From the NCBI GenBank assembly GCA_022036555.1, contig CM039130.1:1622897-1686896 (forward strand): DNA of 64,000 nt, in the 5' to 3' direction. The notes beneath the pieces were generated by a model that was given only the letters and a program-made list of their open reading frames with translations, made no database searches and was not told the DNA's origin. This DNA is from Microstegium vimineum (lineage: Eukaryota > Streptophyta > Magnoliopsida > Poales > Poaceae). The translations under genes and the position numbers were made by a program. Positions 1-11,464 of the stretch are shown piece after piece (position 1 is the first letter of the stretch; each line of letters opens with the position of its first letter).

Positions 1-207
1 ATTATTTATTTTAGTTTGACGATTTTTCTATATATATATATATCATTCTAGTTATTTACAAATGAATTTGGGTCACGGCAGCTCCATGTTGTGAAATATA
101 CGCGTATATATACATCGATGAAAAAAACTGTCAATTTCAGCTCGGCCGGTTTGTAATCATGTGCATAAAATGTCTAATATGTCTGTAGAAGTCATGGAGG
201 AAAAAAA

Positions 208-474
208 ATGAACATGTGGAAATACGTAGCGGGCGGACCTAACTTAATTGGAGTCGTCGATGCCTGGAATGGTAAGACGAACCTGCGAGAGTCAGCAGTC
301 AACCCTTTTGAGACCTATGCGATTTATTTTATGATCACTCCACGTACACATGAATATCAGGATTTCATATCATTACTACAGAACAAACCATCTTTGTCTG
401 CAGAGAACAAAAATATGTGGAAACTGGCAAATAAATGTGTGCCTGGCAGACCTAACTTGCTAGAGATTGATTAA
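208..474 (+). CDS. Small unrecognised open reading frame, 88 codons
   Basis: I do not recognise this product. The frame opens with ATG at 208 after an A-rich run and ends TAA at 474. It contains an internal echo: a segment beginning NMWK and ending in G-x-PNL occurs near both the N- and C-terminus (residues about 2-13 and 69-85), suggesting an ancient short duplication. No signal peptide, membrane segment or known motif is visible. It may be an exon of a second CACTA gene whose other exons lie to the left, or a chance frame. Confidence 0.2.
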   Translation: MNMWKYVAGGPNLIGVVDAWNGKTNLRESAVNPFETYAIYFMITPRTHEYQDFISLLQNKPSLSAENKNMWKLANKCVPGRPNLLEID

Positions 475-489
475 ATCCATCCGTTTATG

Positions 490-567
490 TCACGGCGCAT
501 GCTGCATACACAAGAATCTCTGCGGGGGTCACGGGGCATGCTGCATACACAAGAATCCCCGCGGATC
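490..567. repeat. 39-bp direct tandem repeat, two copies
   Basis: Two adjacent copies (490-528 and 529-567) share the core CATGCTGCATACACAAGAAT and end in a G/C-rich GCGGGG-like tail. The spacing is exactly 39 bp. It lies in the leader region of the CACTA transposase. Confidence 0.75.
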
Positions 568-616
568 CTTCTCCATTTTGATGGTTTTGATCAAATTGAC
601 CATTTTTTGAGGGGAG

Positions 617-940
617 AGGTTTTGCCCTTGGATTTGGTGAATGTGTGGCACCGTAGAAGGTTGACTTTTACTCTCCAACACTCGGTTTTCTCTTTTTTTT
701 ATGATTTGTGTGCTTTTCCCTAATCTAGATCTAGATCCAATGGAGAGGAGAGAGAATAGGAGATCTAGAGCTACACACATGTTGGGAAGGTTTTGCCCTT
801 AGATTTGATGAAGGGTGGCACCGCAAGATGTTGACTTTACTCTCTAACACACGATTTTCTTATTTTTGGATGATTTTTGTGCTTTTTCAACTAGATCTAG
901 AGAGGGATAGAGAATAGTAGATCTATAGAGCTACACACAT
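617..940. repeat. Tandem duplication (about 160-170 bp, two diverged copies)
   Basis: Copy one (617-780) and copy two (788-940) share GGTTTTGCCCTT at the start, GTTGACTTT and CTCTC in the middle, a CTAGATCTAGA-type stretch, and the same 3' end GAGCTACACACAT. Small indels make the spacing drift from 171 bp at the start to 160 bp at the end. It sits directly upstream of the transposase start. Confidence 0.75.
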
Positions 941-983
941 GCATGCTAAGCTAATTTTGGGTTTTTTGTGCATTTGAAAGGTT

Positions 984-3174
984 ATGGAGCGCAGGGATGA
1001 GTGGATGTACAAGACATCGAGGATGGATCTGAGATTCCTAGAAAATGTAAGGAAGAAGTTCATGCCCGTTGCGCAGAAGCATCGCCTCAGTTTGGATCAG
1101 GAACTCATGGTTTGTCCATGCAATGACTGCAAGAATCGGTCTACCCAGAAAGATGCAGTGGTGCAATCACATCTTGTACGATATAGTTTCATTAAGGATC
1201 CAAAGTACACTGTATGGAAGTTTCACGGCGAGAAAGAGCCAAGTGTCGCCAATGAACATGGGGGAACCTCGTCAACGACATCCACAGTTGTGTATGGCGA
1301 TGGAGGACACCAACAACCCACCGCGAGATCGAGCATGGATGATGAGAGTCGCGACTACATCACTATTGCCGATCTGCTCCAAGACGACGCTGCTGGCGCT
1401 GGGGACGACAACAATGGTGACCCGATGATTGATACGCTACGGCCCGAGGATGCAGAGCTTCTTGAGGAGATTGCTAACCGTCAGGACCATGATGATGTTC
1501 TGTTTGGTAATCCAAAGTGGCTAGAGAATTTCAGGGAGATGAAACAGGCAACAATTGATCTCCTCTACCCGGACGACGGTGAATGTCCAAAGCATTGTAC
1601 GACGTTGCGTTTCGTCCTCCAGATGCTGATGTGCAAGGCTCGCCATGGGATAACCGACACAGGTTTCAATGACATGTTACGCATCATTGGTGAAACGCTA
1701 CCAGAGGGTAACAGGGTGCCCGTCAATACATATCGAGCGAAGAAGCTGATCAGGCCAATAGCGATGAAGCTTCAAAAGTTTCATGCATGTCCTAACCACT
1801 GCATTCTGTTTCGGGATGAGTATGAGAATGCACAGAGTTGTCCGAACTGCGGCGCGAGCCGCTACAATAAGAATGTCGGTTGTCGCACGGACGATGAGGA
1901 AAAACCGTGGAGAGGGGCGAAGAAGAAGAAGACAGGCAAGAAGCATTTGCCGCCTATTGAGGACGAAGAAGAAGAGGGTTACACACAGAGGAAAAGTCGT
2001 GCCCTGTCAGTGTGGTACCTTCCTATCATCGACCGGCTACGTGCGTTATTCGGGAACCCAGAGGATGCCTAGCTCATGTCCTGGCATGCATCACCTGAGC
2101 GTATCAAGGGCGATGGCAAGCTGCGACACCCCTCCGATGGTAAGCAGTGGAAGCGGTTCGATGCCATGTTCACGAAGGAGTTTGGGGACGAGCCGAGGAA
2201 TGTGAGGTTGGCGCTGAGTACGGATGGGATGAATCCGTTCGGTGACCTCAGCAGCACGCACAACACCTAGCCAGTCACCCTCACCATATATAACCTACCT
2301 CCGCACCTATGTCAGAAGCGCAAGTATCTTCTACTGTCAATGCTTATCTCAGGATCGAGGCAGCCTGGCAACGATATAGACGTGTTCCTAGAGCCGTTGA
2401 TGGAGGATATGCAGAAACTATGGGTGGAAGGGGTCCGGATGATGGATGCGTCCCTAAAGAAGCAGTTCACTCTAAAAGCCATCGTCTGTGTCACCATCAC
2501 CAACTACCCTGGTCATTTTTCACTATCGGGACAGATTAAAGGGAAGACTGGTTGCGTAGTATGCATTGATGGTACGTGCTCCACTTATCTTAGTGGATCC
2601 TAGAAGACGGTGTACATGAATCATAGAAGATTCCTCCACAAGAAGCACAGGTACCGTTATTCTTTGATGAATCAGTTCTTCGATAACCAGGCTGAGCCAC
2701 AAACTGAGCCGGAGAGGACGAGGTACGGGCCAAAGGTGTTTGATATTGTGAAGGACATTAACTTCGAGTTTGGAAAGAAGAAGAAAGAGGACGAAGATGG
2801 GCAGAAGAAACCAAGGAAGAAGAGAAAGCGGGATGACGAGGATGAGGAAGCACCTATCGTGAAGGTTTCATTCAAGAAGTAGTCATGTTTCTTCCAGTTC
2901 CTACCATACTAGAAGGAGCTCAATACACCGCATACCATCGACTGCATGCACCTGAAGAAAATGTCTTCGAGAGCACGATCGGGGTCCTCCTGGACATGAA
3001 GACTAAGATAAAAGATGGTCTCAAGTCACGTATGGACCTTGTGAAACAGAACATCAGGCATGAAATCCCCCCAACACTGGCGGGACAAAGTGGAAATAAA
3101 GTTGACCTTCTAGGAGCGAGCTACAACCTTACACGGGATGAGAGAAGGGCTTTCTGCAAGTGGCTTAGGGATGT
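984..3174 (+). pseudogene. CACTA TNP2-type transposase, N-terminal and central part (decayed)
   Basis: Product: the En/Spm TNP2 transposase, which binds element ends and catalyses excision. The first 90 residues match the transposase-associated domain: an initial DEWMYKTSR-type block, a CPC-x2-C cysteine cluster and a closing HGE. Next come the conserved LLYPDD block, a cysteine-rich stretch (CPNHC and CPNCG) and, near 2076-2600, the TNP2 core with the expected D-G-MNPFGDLSS motif. The frame is broken by in-frame stops near 2070, 2268, 2601, 2880 and 2909, almost all TAG, and by a one-base loss in an A run near 2960, after which the family pattern continues in another frame. A Lys/Asp/Glu-rich stretch at 2775-2860 is the usual charged region before the catalytic core. 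The coding sequence is interrupted exactly at 3175 by the Tat retrotransposon. Confidence 0.9.
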
Positions 3175-4275
3175 TGTTGACACAAAAAGCGTCAGATCTG
3201 TGAACACCTCGGGCTATTACCCAAAGCTCGATGCCGAGGGCGTGCCAGTCGATTTGACCAATCAATCGACAAGGATGATAACTATGACAAACTGAACGAG
3301 ACGACAGCGATGCGCCCGGACGTCAAGGCTCAGATTGATCACGGATAACTAGAGCAGAGCTAGACGAGGCAAACAGCGATGCGCCCGGATTGCCAAAGCC
3401 TAGAGGTACTCCCAAGCGGAACTAACAAGGATTTTGACGGAGATCAAGGTGATGCAGCCCGTCGAAAGCTTGAAGAACTCGTTGATAACTACAACTAATG
3501 CATAATAAGAGTAAATTGCTGGAAAGGTAAATAAGATAAAAAGTAATTGATTTGGTTTGAATTGGATTGATTGTTTTATTCCATAGCCCTCGGGCACATA
3601 TTTATACGCCCGCATGGAGAGTTGTACAATGACACGACACATCTTTCCTAAAACAAACTCCTACTTTAAAGGAAACTGACTCGCGCAGGAGCCGGATAAC
3701 AATATTTATTTCCTAAACAAACACACCTATTTTAAGGGAAAATAAGCGACCCATGCAAGAGTCGGACTCAAACTACTATAATAATACTGGCACAGAACAC
3801 CAGTTTCCTTATACTTCTTCTCGATGGAAACTTTCCATCGGCAGATCCTTTTAATCCGCACCTTCCTTCCTTGGCCACTTGTAACCCTCTACTGCCACCA
3901 AGTGCTAAATCACGCCCATCGGCATCGGCAATATTTTCCCGAACGACAATCGGCAGCATCTTCTTCGTCGGTAATCGGTAATGAACCCTCATCGGCAATC
4001 GACAACGAGCCTTCATCGGCAATCGGCAGCCAGCCTTCATCGGCAATCGGCAATGATCCCTCATCGGCAATCGGCAAGGACTCCTCATCGGCAATCAGTT
4101 TCAGCAAGACTTCACCGATCTTGTCGGCAAGGCTTATCAGCTTCCATCGGCAAAACACTTAGTCTTTCCGCAGCACCCTTCCACTGGCACTATCGACTCC
4201 CGATACCGATGGAGAATGGCCGCTGACCAGTCAAACCTCAGCCTATTTGACACGTGTCGAAAAACGGTGTCAACA
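3175..4275 (-). repeat. 3' LTR of the Tat element (left copy)
   Basis: Begins TGTTGACAC and ends GTGTCAACA, an inverted terminal motif. Copy spacing is exactly 12115 bp at both ends, so there are no indels between LTRs. A run of ATCGGCA units fills 3905-4150. Open frames in this stretch are by-products of the repeat. Confidence 0.95.
3905..4150. repeat. Tandem ATCGGCA-type motif array inside the LTR
   Basis: Irregular tandem units of the form TCATCGGCAATCGGCA, repeated at about 30-bp spacing with varied linkers. The same hexamer (GCCGAT/ATCGGC) recurs throughout the element, so this is the densest patch of a dispersed motif. The identical array is in the other LTR at 16020-16265. Confidence 0.85.
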
Positions 4276-4295
4276 CATGCCCCCCAGTTTCGGAT
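4276..4295 (-). other. Polypurine tract of the Tat element
   Basis: Read on the minus strand the bases next to the 3' LTR are ACTGGGGGGCATG, a purine-rich stretch abutting TGTTGACAC. Its position fixes the element's orientation as minus, in agreement with gag-pol. Confidence 0.75.
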
Positions 4296-4520
4296 CGTAT
4301 TACTTTACGTGCCGAAATTCTCTCCACTGTAGCCGTTACCCCCGAGATAGGCGTACGGTTTTCTCGATCTCCGCATGTGGAATTGCAATTAAATAATAAA
4401 ATCCCTCGATTGTAGCACGAACAGTTACAGACCACCTCGATCACCGCACGTATCCACCGCGGGCCTCCCTACATTCTTGCACAGCGTGGAACAGAACCCC
4501 AAAATGCCCCTGAACAGGAT

Positions 4521-4528
4521 TATAAAAG
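4521..4528 (+). promoter_or_regulatory. TATA box of the antisense PMD gene
   Basis: TATAAAAG lies about 160 bp upstream of the PMD start codon at 4683, inside the non-coding strip between the 3' LTR and the gene. A start of transcription near 4550 would give a leader of about 130 bases. Function inferred from sequence and spacing only. Confidence 0.6.
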
Positions 4529-4682
4529 TTACCGGGATCCACACTGCCTTTTTTACCCGAGCCCATTTTCACTTTCACCTTCCTACCTTCGTCTTTAACC
4601 TCCGGCTGCCCTGAAGAACACAGACCCAAGCAACAGTACTTCTTCGCACTCCAAGGACGAATCAAGCATCTCTCCGGCTCCA

Positions 4683-7600
4683 ATGGCGATCCAAGTTGAC
4701 ATCCCGAAGGTAAGATTCATTCCTCATCCAATCCAACCTCTCTTTTCTCCGCAAAAACCTGGTTTCATCCCTGTTCTTCCTTCTGATTCGTCCCCTTCTC
4801 AAACCCTAGGAGCTGTACAACAAAGTCATCATCCCTCTTGCTGGTTCCAACCTTAGCTGTCTAGGCGCAATGGGCAATCCAGACCCCACCTCCATCATCA
4901 ACGTAGAAACCAACAGGATACCACTTAGATCTGAAAGCTTTGGTCTGGGATTGTGGAAGGATGCATTCCGCTCATGGCCTAAGCACACCAAAGGATGGAA
5001 AAACTGGTACTTGAGGTTGGCCAGATCGCAGCAAGTGTACTGGCAAGAGCGTGGCTTAGATCAATGCATTAGGCTCTCAATTGCCGATGCAGAGAGGAAT
5101 GAGAACTTAATGATAGCAGCCTCATATTTCTGGTCCGATAGCATGAATGCTTTCCTCTTTAGGCATGGACCGGCTACTCCCACCCTCGCCGATGTCTACA
5201 TGCTGACCGGCTTGGATATCACTTCCGCCGATACGCTCAGCCTTTTCAACAGAAAACCTTAGTATAAGATGAACACCCGTAGCATCGGCGGTTGGACAGG
5301 TTATATTCAGGAGCATCAGAAAACCGGATCGGTAACCCAGCGGGAGCATGCCATCTTCTTAAACATGTGGCTGGAAAAGTTTATCTTCTGCGGCAAGACC
5401 ATCGGCCTGACCACCATGCATCTTCCCGCGGCCGAACTGCTTGCCAATGGCACAAGGCTCCCCTTAGGCAGGTACCTCCTCGGGTCAGTTTACCGATTGC
5501 TGCATCAAGTATCCAACAAGTTGCTGCTAGGAGAGCCCATCGGCAATCTCGGAGGCCCCTGGTGGTTCATCAACCTATGACTGAACGCACATATGCACAA
5601 GGCCCTCGGGTTTGACCTATTTGCCCAACAATTTCCGAGGGACATATCAGAAGATTACCGATACGGGGATGACGAATCGGCAACTCGCTCTCCGCTTAAT
5701 TTCGGAGAAGCCGTCATAGTACTTCCAGGTACCAATGCCGATGCAGAACACTTCGGCTATTACTTTCAGAAATTCTACAATGGACTCCATTCTTCAGAAC
5801 GGAACTGGTGGCCATACCTTGATGAAAACAATCATTTCCCGCTGCTGTTCAACTTAACCGATGTAAGCCTGCCCGAGAACCAAGCAATCATGAGGGCCAG
5901 CATAACTCCCCGTGCTATTCCAGTAAACATTTTTGGATCCGGGAAGAATGCTCCACCATCTTATGAGTTCTACTATCCATCAGCGACAGCAAGACAACTG
6001 AGATTTGGCCAACTGCCGATAAAATTCTGCTACTCTAAGGTAGTAAAACCCAGGCAGGCAATCTCAAGTAATTTGGATTGGAATAAAGTCATCAGCCTTC
6101 CTGCCGATGCCGATCTGTCGGACCTTGACTTGTCCTCCTGGTTGCCAACCTCCTTCATCACCAACGAATTCAAATCTTGGTGGCAAGAATGGAAGTGCCA
6201 GCTACTCGTCAAGTCTTCACATTACTATCGGCACCTGATCGACGCCGATTACGTCATCCCTGACGACGCAGTAAGTCTGCTATCCGATGCATTTTCATTA
6301 CTTTATTTATCATCGGTATCAACACTTAACTCCTTTGCACCTTTGTACTTGACAGGCCGATGATCCAGTCCCCACAATGAGCAACAGCGGTAGACCCTTC
6401 AATCTTCGGATGATGGGCCCTATCTCGATTATCGGCAACAAAGCCCTATCGTTGGCCGCCTTCACGCCTCAACAGGTACCCTCGCCGATGCCTACAACAG
6501 CTCAGGCTACATCGATTGCCGCTGTTGCCTTCACGCAAACTTATGCAGTAAACTCTTTACTTGTACCGATCATACACTGTTCCATCGGCAACATTTACCT
6601 TGCATAACTCGCTTTGTATTTCAGGCATTATGGTCATCGGCATCTGCTTCCAGAATACAACTAACTTCTGACCCTGTTGTCGATGCCCCCCACTCTTCAT
6701 CCAAGCGGATTGGCTCTCCTACTGTTGCGCCGACAAAGAAGAGGCGCTTGAGGCTGGCTTCTCCTCTGCCATCAACTCCAACTGCACCACCAGCTGCCGA
6801 TGCGTCGCCAATAAGACTGCTTCCGGTCCCGGTCGCACCACCTGCCGGCGGGCCATCGGCAGAACCTCCATCGGTTTCTGTGCCTGATCAACCGATGGAT
6901 GACGCCCCCGGCCAGGAGACAACTGTTGCAACGACCGAAGCGACATCGGCATCGGTACCGGCGGCGCTGAATGAAGAAACAGCTCCTTCCATAGCAGCAG
7001 CGACGTCGGCGTCGGCACCGCTGACTCACGTCTCCGGCGAAGGAACAACTCCACCTCCCGCAATAGTAGCGACGTCGGCATCGGCACTGTCAACCCAAGT
7101 CCCCGATGTCGGAACGGAACCACCACAAGATACCGCCACTACATCGGAGGCAACGCCGGCCGCAGCTATACCAGCACCAACGGTGTCAACTACCCTTCCA
7201 ACAAGGGCTCAGTCATCGGCATCTGCTGCCGATGTTCAAAATGAAGCCGGACCGTCCAGCATGCCAAGTCCCAGGCAAGAGATCCGCTTCAAGACGGTAA
7301 GTAAATTACCTTAAAGCTCATAGTATAGTTTTGCAATCGGCATATTTTAACCTTTGTTTTCAGGCCCAAGATTCCTCGGACAGCCTCTTCTCCTATAGCT
7401 TAAATCTTCAGAACGAAGATGAGCGCCCAAGCTGCCTCCGAGCAGACAGTTTGTTCTCTTTTGCCGTCGACGTCCCCGATGACGATGAAGAGGAAAGCTC
7501 CCACCCGGCTCTATCGGCAGAAGTCAAGTCCAAACTTGAGGAGTTGCTCTCCTTGCTGCTGCAAGACACCTCCCAACTTGTCCAGGACTCATCGGCGGCA

Positions 7601-8107
7601 AGGATTATATTCAAAGATATCCAAAGCCATCTTTCCGCCGATGCAGCAGAAACCATCCTCCAAGCAGCTTCCATTGACATCAAACAAATCCAGTACCAGC
7701 GGCTTACTCGTCGCATTGCCGATAGAGCGGCCCAAGCCAAGAGCGAGGAAGAGAAGCTCAGATTTAAAAGCCTTGCCGATGAGAAGCACAGAAGCATCGG
7801 TCAAGCCAAAACTTCCATCGGCAACCTTGACCAGGAAATCTCTCGACTATCGGCGAGGAAAGAGGAGCTGCTGGCAGAGCTGCAAAAGGTTGAAGAGGGT
7901 CTAACGGCAGCCAATCAACAAAAGACCCAACTGTCCGACTCCATCGGGACTTTACAGAAAGAAAGGGATCAGTACGCTCGGCAAGCTATCTCGTGGAAGA
8001 AGAAAATCAAGCCGGTTGAGGGCTCTGCCGATGCTGACGCCAAGGAGTTAGACGAAATAGACCAAATTCGCCTACGTGCGATAAATGTTATTCACTCCTT
8101 GTTCTAA
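4683..8107 (+). pseudogene. Plant mobile domain (PMD) gene carried antisense in the Tat retrotransposon; five exons, two nonsense codons
   Basis: Five exons with consensus GT-AG borders, all phase 0: 4683-4709, 4810-6270, 6356-6475, 6625-7296, 7364-8107, together about 1007 codons. The N-terminal 400 or so residues match the aminotransferase-like plant mobile domain: an early W-x3-F block, a TLADVYMLTGL stretch (around 5180) and a GGPWW motif. A Pro/Ala/Ser/Thr-rich linker follows with a basic KKRRLR patch (near 6740, possible nuclear signal), then a C-terminal coiled coil (about 7700-8010, rich in Glu, Lys and Leu). Only two defects are seen, both in exon 2 and both explainable by one transition: TAG at 5260-5262 and TGA at 5578-5580. 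It converges tail to tail with pol (117 bp apart). PMD proteins of plants (MAIN, MAIL1) act in transcription control and silencing of transposons; what this copy does is unknown. Alternative: a captured host gene rather than a long-standing element gene. Confidence 0.85.
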
Positions 8108-8224
8108 TGCCTGTTGTATCGGCAAGAATGTAGCCTAATACTTGATTTTGTCTTGTAATATAACGCCAGTTTGTTTTTACCGATGTTTTTATAAGTTCAC
8201 TTTTCATCGGCATTCAACTGAGCA

Positions 8225-9834
8225 TTATGCATCTACCCATATGCTAGGGTAATATCTCTTCAAGTATTTGCCATTGATCGCCCTAGAAAATGTCACTCCC
8301 TCGAGGGTTTCCAAAATGTATGCATTACCAGGAGCAGACTGTTTTATCCGATAAGGACCTTCCCAATTAGGGGACCACTTTCCAAACTTAGCGTTCTTAG
8401 TCCCAATCGGTAAAATCAACTTCCAAACCAAATCACCATCGGCAAACTCCTTTACCTTTACTTTCTTATCATACCATCGGGCAACCCTCTTCTTGTTCTC
8501 CTCAATACTGATTAATGCTCTTAACCGATGTCCTGCCAAATCTTCTAACTCATCCTTCATCAGAGTAATATAATCATCGGTCGTCAACTGATCCTGAAAA
8601 GATAATCGCCTAGAACCAGTTTTAATTTCCCAAGGCAGGACAGCATCGTGTCCATAAACCAACTGATACGGCGAGACCTTGGTTGCACCATGACAAGCCA
8701 TCCGATATGACCATAAAGCTTCGTTCAACACCACGTGCCACCTTCTAGGGTTTTCTTCAATCTTGCGCTTTATAAGCTTAATGACTCCTTTATTAGTCGC
8801 TTCGGCTTGACCATTAGCTTGAGCGTAATAAGGAGAATAATTCAGCACCTTGAAACCCATGCTAGCAGCAAAGTCATCAAACTCTCCCGATGTGAACATG
8901 GTCCCTTGATCGGTAGTAATGGTCTGAGGAATACCAAATCGGTAAACGATGTGCTCCTTAACGAAATCCACCATGTTTGCCGATGTCACCTTCTTCAAGG
9001 GATTGCCTCAACCCATTTAGTGAAGTAATCGGTAGCAACAAGTATGAACTTATGCCCCTTGCTCGACGGCGGATAAATCTGGCCGATGAGATCAATAGCC
9101 CATCCTCTGAACGGCCAAGGCTTGATTATAGGGTTCATTGCCGATGCAGATGCCCTTTGCACATTACCAAACTTCTGACAGTCCTGGCACCCTTTGAAAT
9201 AATTGAAGCAGTCTTCAAGGATTGTTGGCCAATAATACCCATTCCGCCTAATCATCCACTTTATCTTGAATGCCGATTGATGCGCTCCACACACACCTTC
9301 ATGGATCTCACCCATCAATTCTTTTGATTCCTCTTTGCCAAGACATCTCAGTAAAACCCCATCAATTGTCCGATAATACAACTCATTGTCAAGGAGCACA
9401 TACTTAGTAGCTTGGAACCTTAGACGCCTTTCAACTTTCCTCGATGGATCCCTCAAGTAATCGGCAATCTCCTTTCTCCAGTCATCGGCAAACATTTCCG
9501 ATGTCGTGACTTCCTGAATCGGCTGATACCCTGAGGCATTCTGTGCCAACCGATTAGCTTCTTCATTATGCAACCTCGGAATGTGTTTAAGGCGGTATTC
9601 TTTGAACTCTTTTAACAACTGCAAACACCGCTCATGGGCTGCAATTAACACTTCACTTCGGCACTCATATGTCCCGATCAGCTGATTAATCACCAACATG
9701 GAATCACCGAAGATTTCAACGGCATCGGCATGCACCTCCCTGAGCAGTTCCAACCCCTTAAGCAAAGCCTGGTACTCAGCCTGATTGTTTGTCGAAGTAG
9801 CAACAATCGGCAATGAAATCTCATACCTCTGTCC
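8225..9834 (-). pseudogene. Tat pol 3' part: archaeal-type RNase H and integrase
   Basis: The first part (9813 downwards) is an RNase H with the NNQAEYQALL and GDS-x-LV patterns typical of the second, archaeal-like RNase H of Tat elements. The integrase follows with an HHCC zinc finger (H-x4-H... GCQDCQ, about 9190-9300), a first catalytic Asp in the WAIDLIG block, the second in TTDQGT (about 8910), and Glu in the AEATNKG stretch (about 8815). Two lesions are visible: a TGA at about 9832-9834 cutting the RNase H start, and a one-base loss at about 8997 between integrase blocks. The protein would insert element cDNA into chromosomes and degrade RNA in hybrids. Pol stops at 8225, 117 bp from the end of the converging PMD gene. 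Confidence 0.9.
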
Positions 9835-11464
9835 TCAGGGTGAAATCAACAGAATACCGATGCCTGCTCCATCCTTGCACGTAGACCCGTCAAAGAACAG
9901 AGCCCAAGGGGCAATCTCAACAAAGCCCACCATATTGCAATGCTGAGTGACAAAATCGGCCATCACCTGACCCTTAACAGCCTTTGCCGATTCATACCTT
10001 AGGTCAAACTCTGATAATGCCAGAATCCACTTACCGATTCGTCCACTCAAAATCGGCATTGACAGCATGTACTTGACCACATCATCTTTGCAGACAACAG
10101 TACATTCGGCCGACAGTAAATAGTGTCTTAATTTAATGCAAGAGAAGTATAAACATAAGCACAATCTTTCTGTGGCCGAATACCTGGTTTCAGCGTCCAC
10201 CAACCTTCTGCTCAGGTAATATATTACACGCTCCTTCCCTTCAAACTCTTGAATTAAGGCTGATCCGATAACACCGTCATTGGCAGACAAATATAACCTG
10301 AAAGGCCTCCCGTGCTGAGGTGGAACTAAGACTGGGGGATTTACCAAGTATCTTTTAATCTCTTCTAAGGCTGTCTGCTGCTCTTCCCTCCATATAAACT
10401 CTTGATCGGCTTTCAACTTTAACAAAGGACTAAAAGATTTAATCTTACCAGACAGATTGGATATAAATCTTATAATGAAATTAATCTTGCCGATCAGAGA
10501 CTGCAACTCAGTCTTGTTTGTAGGAGCAACTACCTTGTTAATTGCATCAATGGATTTTCTACCGATTTCAATGCCTCTCTAATGCACCATGAAGCCCAGA
10601 AACTGCCCTGCCGATACGCCAAACGCACACTTGTTAGGATTCATCTTCAACCCATGTTCCCTCGTGCATTCTAATATTTTCCGCAAATCGGCAAGATGCT
10701 TCTTGAAGTCCCCAGACTTAACCACCACATCATCAATGTAGATCTCAACAATTGTGTCCGATATACTTATGAAAGATAAAATTCATTGCCCTCTGATAAG
10801 TAGCACCGGCATTCTTTAAGCCAAAAGTCATGACTACCCATTCAAACAAGCCAACGTGGCCTGGACATCGGAAAGCAGTCTTGGGTATGTCTTCTTCAGC
10901 CATGAATATCTGATTATACCCAGCATTACCATCCATAAAGCTAATAATCTGGTGCCCAGCAGCAGCATTGATCAGCAGATCGGCAACGAGCATCGGGTAG
11001 CCGTCCATCGGCGTAGCCTTGTTCAGGTTCCTGAAATCAATGCAAACACGAAGTTTTCCATTCTTTTTATACACAGGAACCACATTAGAAATCCAATCGG
11101 CGTATCGGCATTGCCGAATGAATCCAGCCTCGATTAACTTGGTAATATCAGCCTTAATATCGGGTAAGATGGTAGGATTGCATCGGCGCGCCGGCTGCCG
11201 ATGTGGCTGAAAACCAGACTTGATGGGTAACCGATGTTCAACTATTGATCGGTCTAAACCAGGCATCTCTGTATAGTCCCAAGCGAAACAATCTTTATTC
11301 TCTTTTAATAAATCAATTAACTGCTGCTTACATTGGGAATCTAACTTAGCACTAATAAAAGTAGGCCTAGGTTTACTACCATCGCCGATGTCGACCTCGA
11401 GCAAGTCATCGGCAGACGTGAAGCCCTGCCCTAGTTTTCCGTCATCGGCGAACTGATCCATCAA
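9835..11464 (-). pseudogene. Tat reverse transcriptase and first RNase H
   Basis: The RT fingers and palm are clear: a KLRVCIDFRNLN block near 11035, the DGNAGYNQI catalytic-pocket motif near 10930, and the FGLKNAGATYQ block near 10810. The catalytic YIDD box lies at about 10735-10746 but in a different frame, because one extra base near 10757 shifts the reading frame. A TAG near 10579 interrupts the thumb (the family has Gln there). The RNase H of the Gypsy type follows (9990-10300) and runs into the start of the second RNase H (FFDGST). RT copies element RNA into DNA; with these lesions this copy cannot make a working enzyme. Confidence 0.9.

Larger units (their letters stand above)
1..983. 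other. 5' flank of the CACTA transposase, no recognised gene
   Basis: Leader region upstream of the transposase, presumably still inside the CACTA element. It is AT-rich to about 200, then has one short open frame (208-474) and two tandem duplications (490-567 and 617-940). I find no convincing terminal inverted repeat, tRNA or promoter motif. Confidence 0.5.

Noticed and set aside
3905..4150. Regular short repeats that could suggest a CRISPR array
   Set aside because: Repeat units are 6-16 bp without constant spacers, and the array sits inside an LTR of a eukaryotic retrotransposon.
3768..4226. Open frames of 80-112 codons in the Tat LTR on both strands, duplicated at 15883-16341
   Set aside because: They are translations of the ATCGGCA repeat in several frames; identical in both LTRs because the LTRs are duplicates.
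4683..8107. PMD gene as an ordinary host gene next to a retrotransposon
   Set aside because: It lies between the 3' LTR and integrase of one element whose outer target copies match perfectly; it is part of the element.
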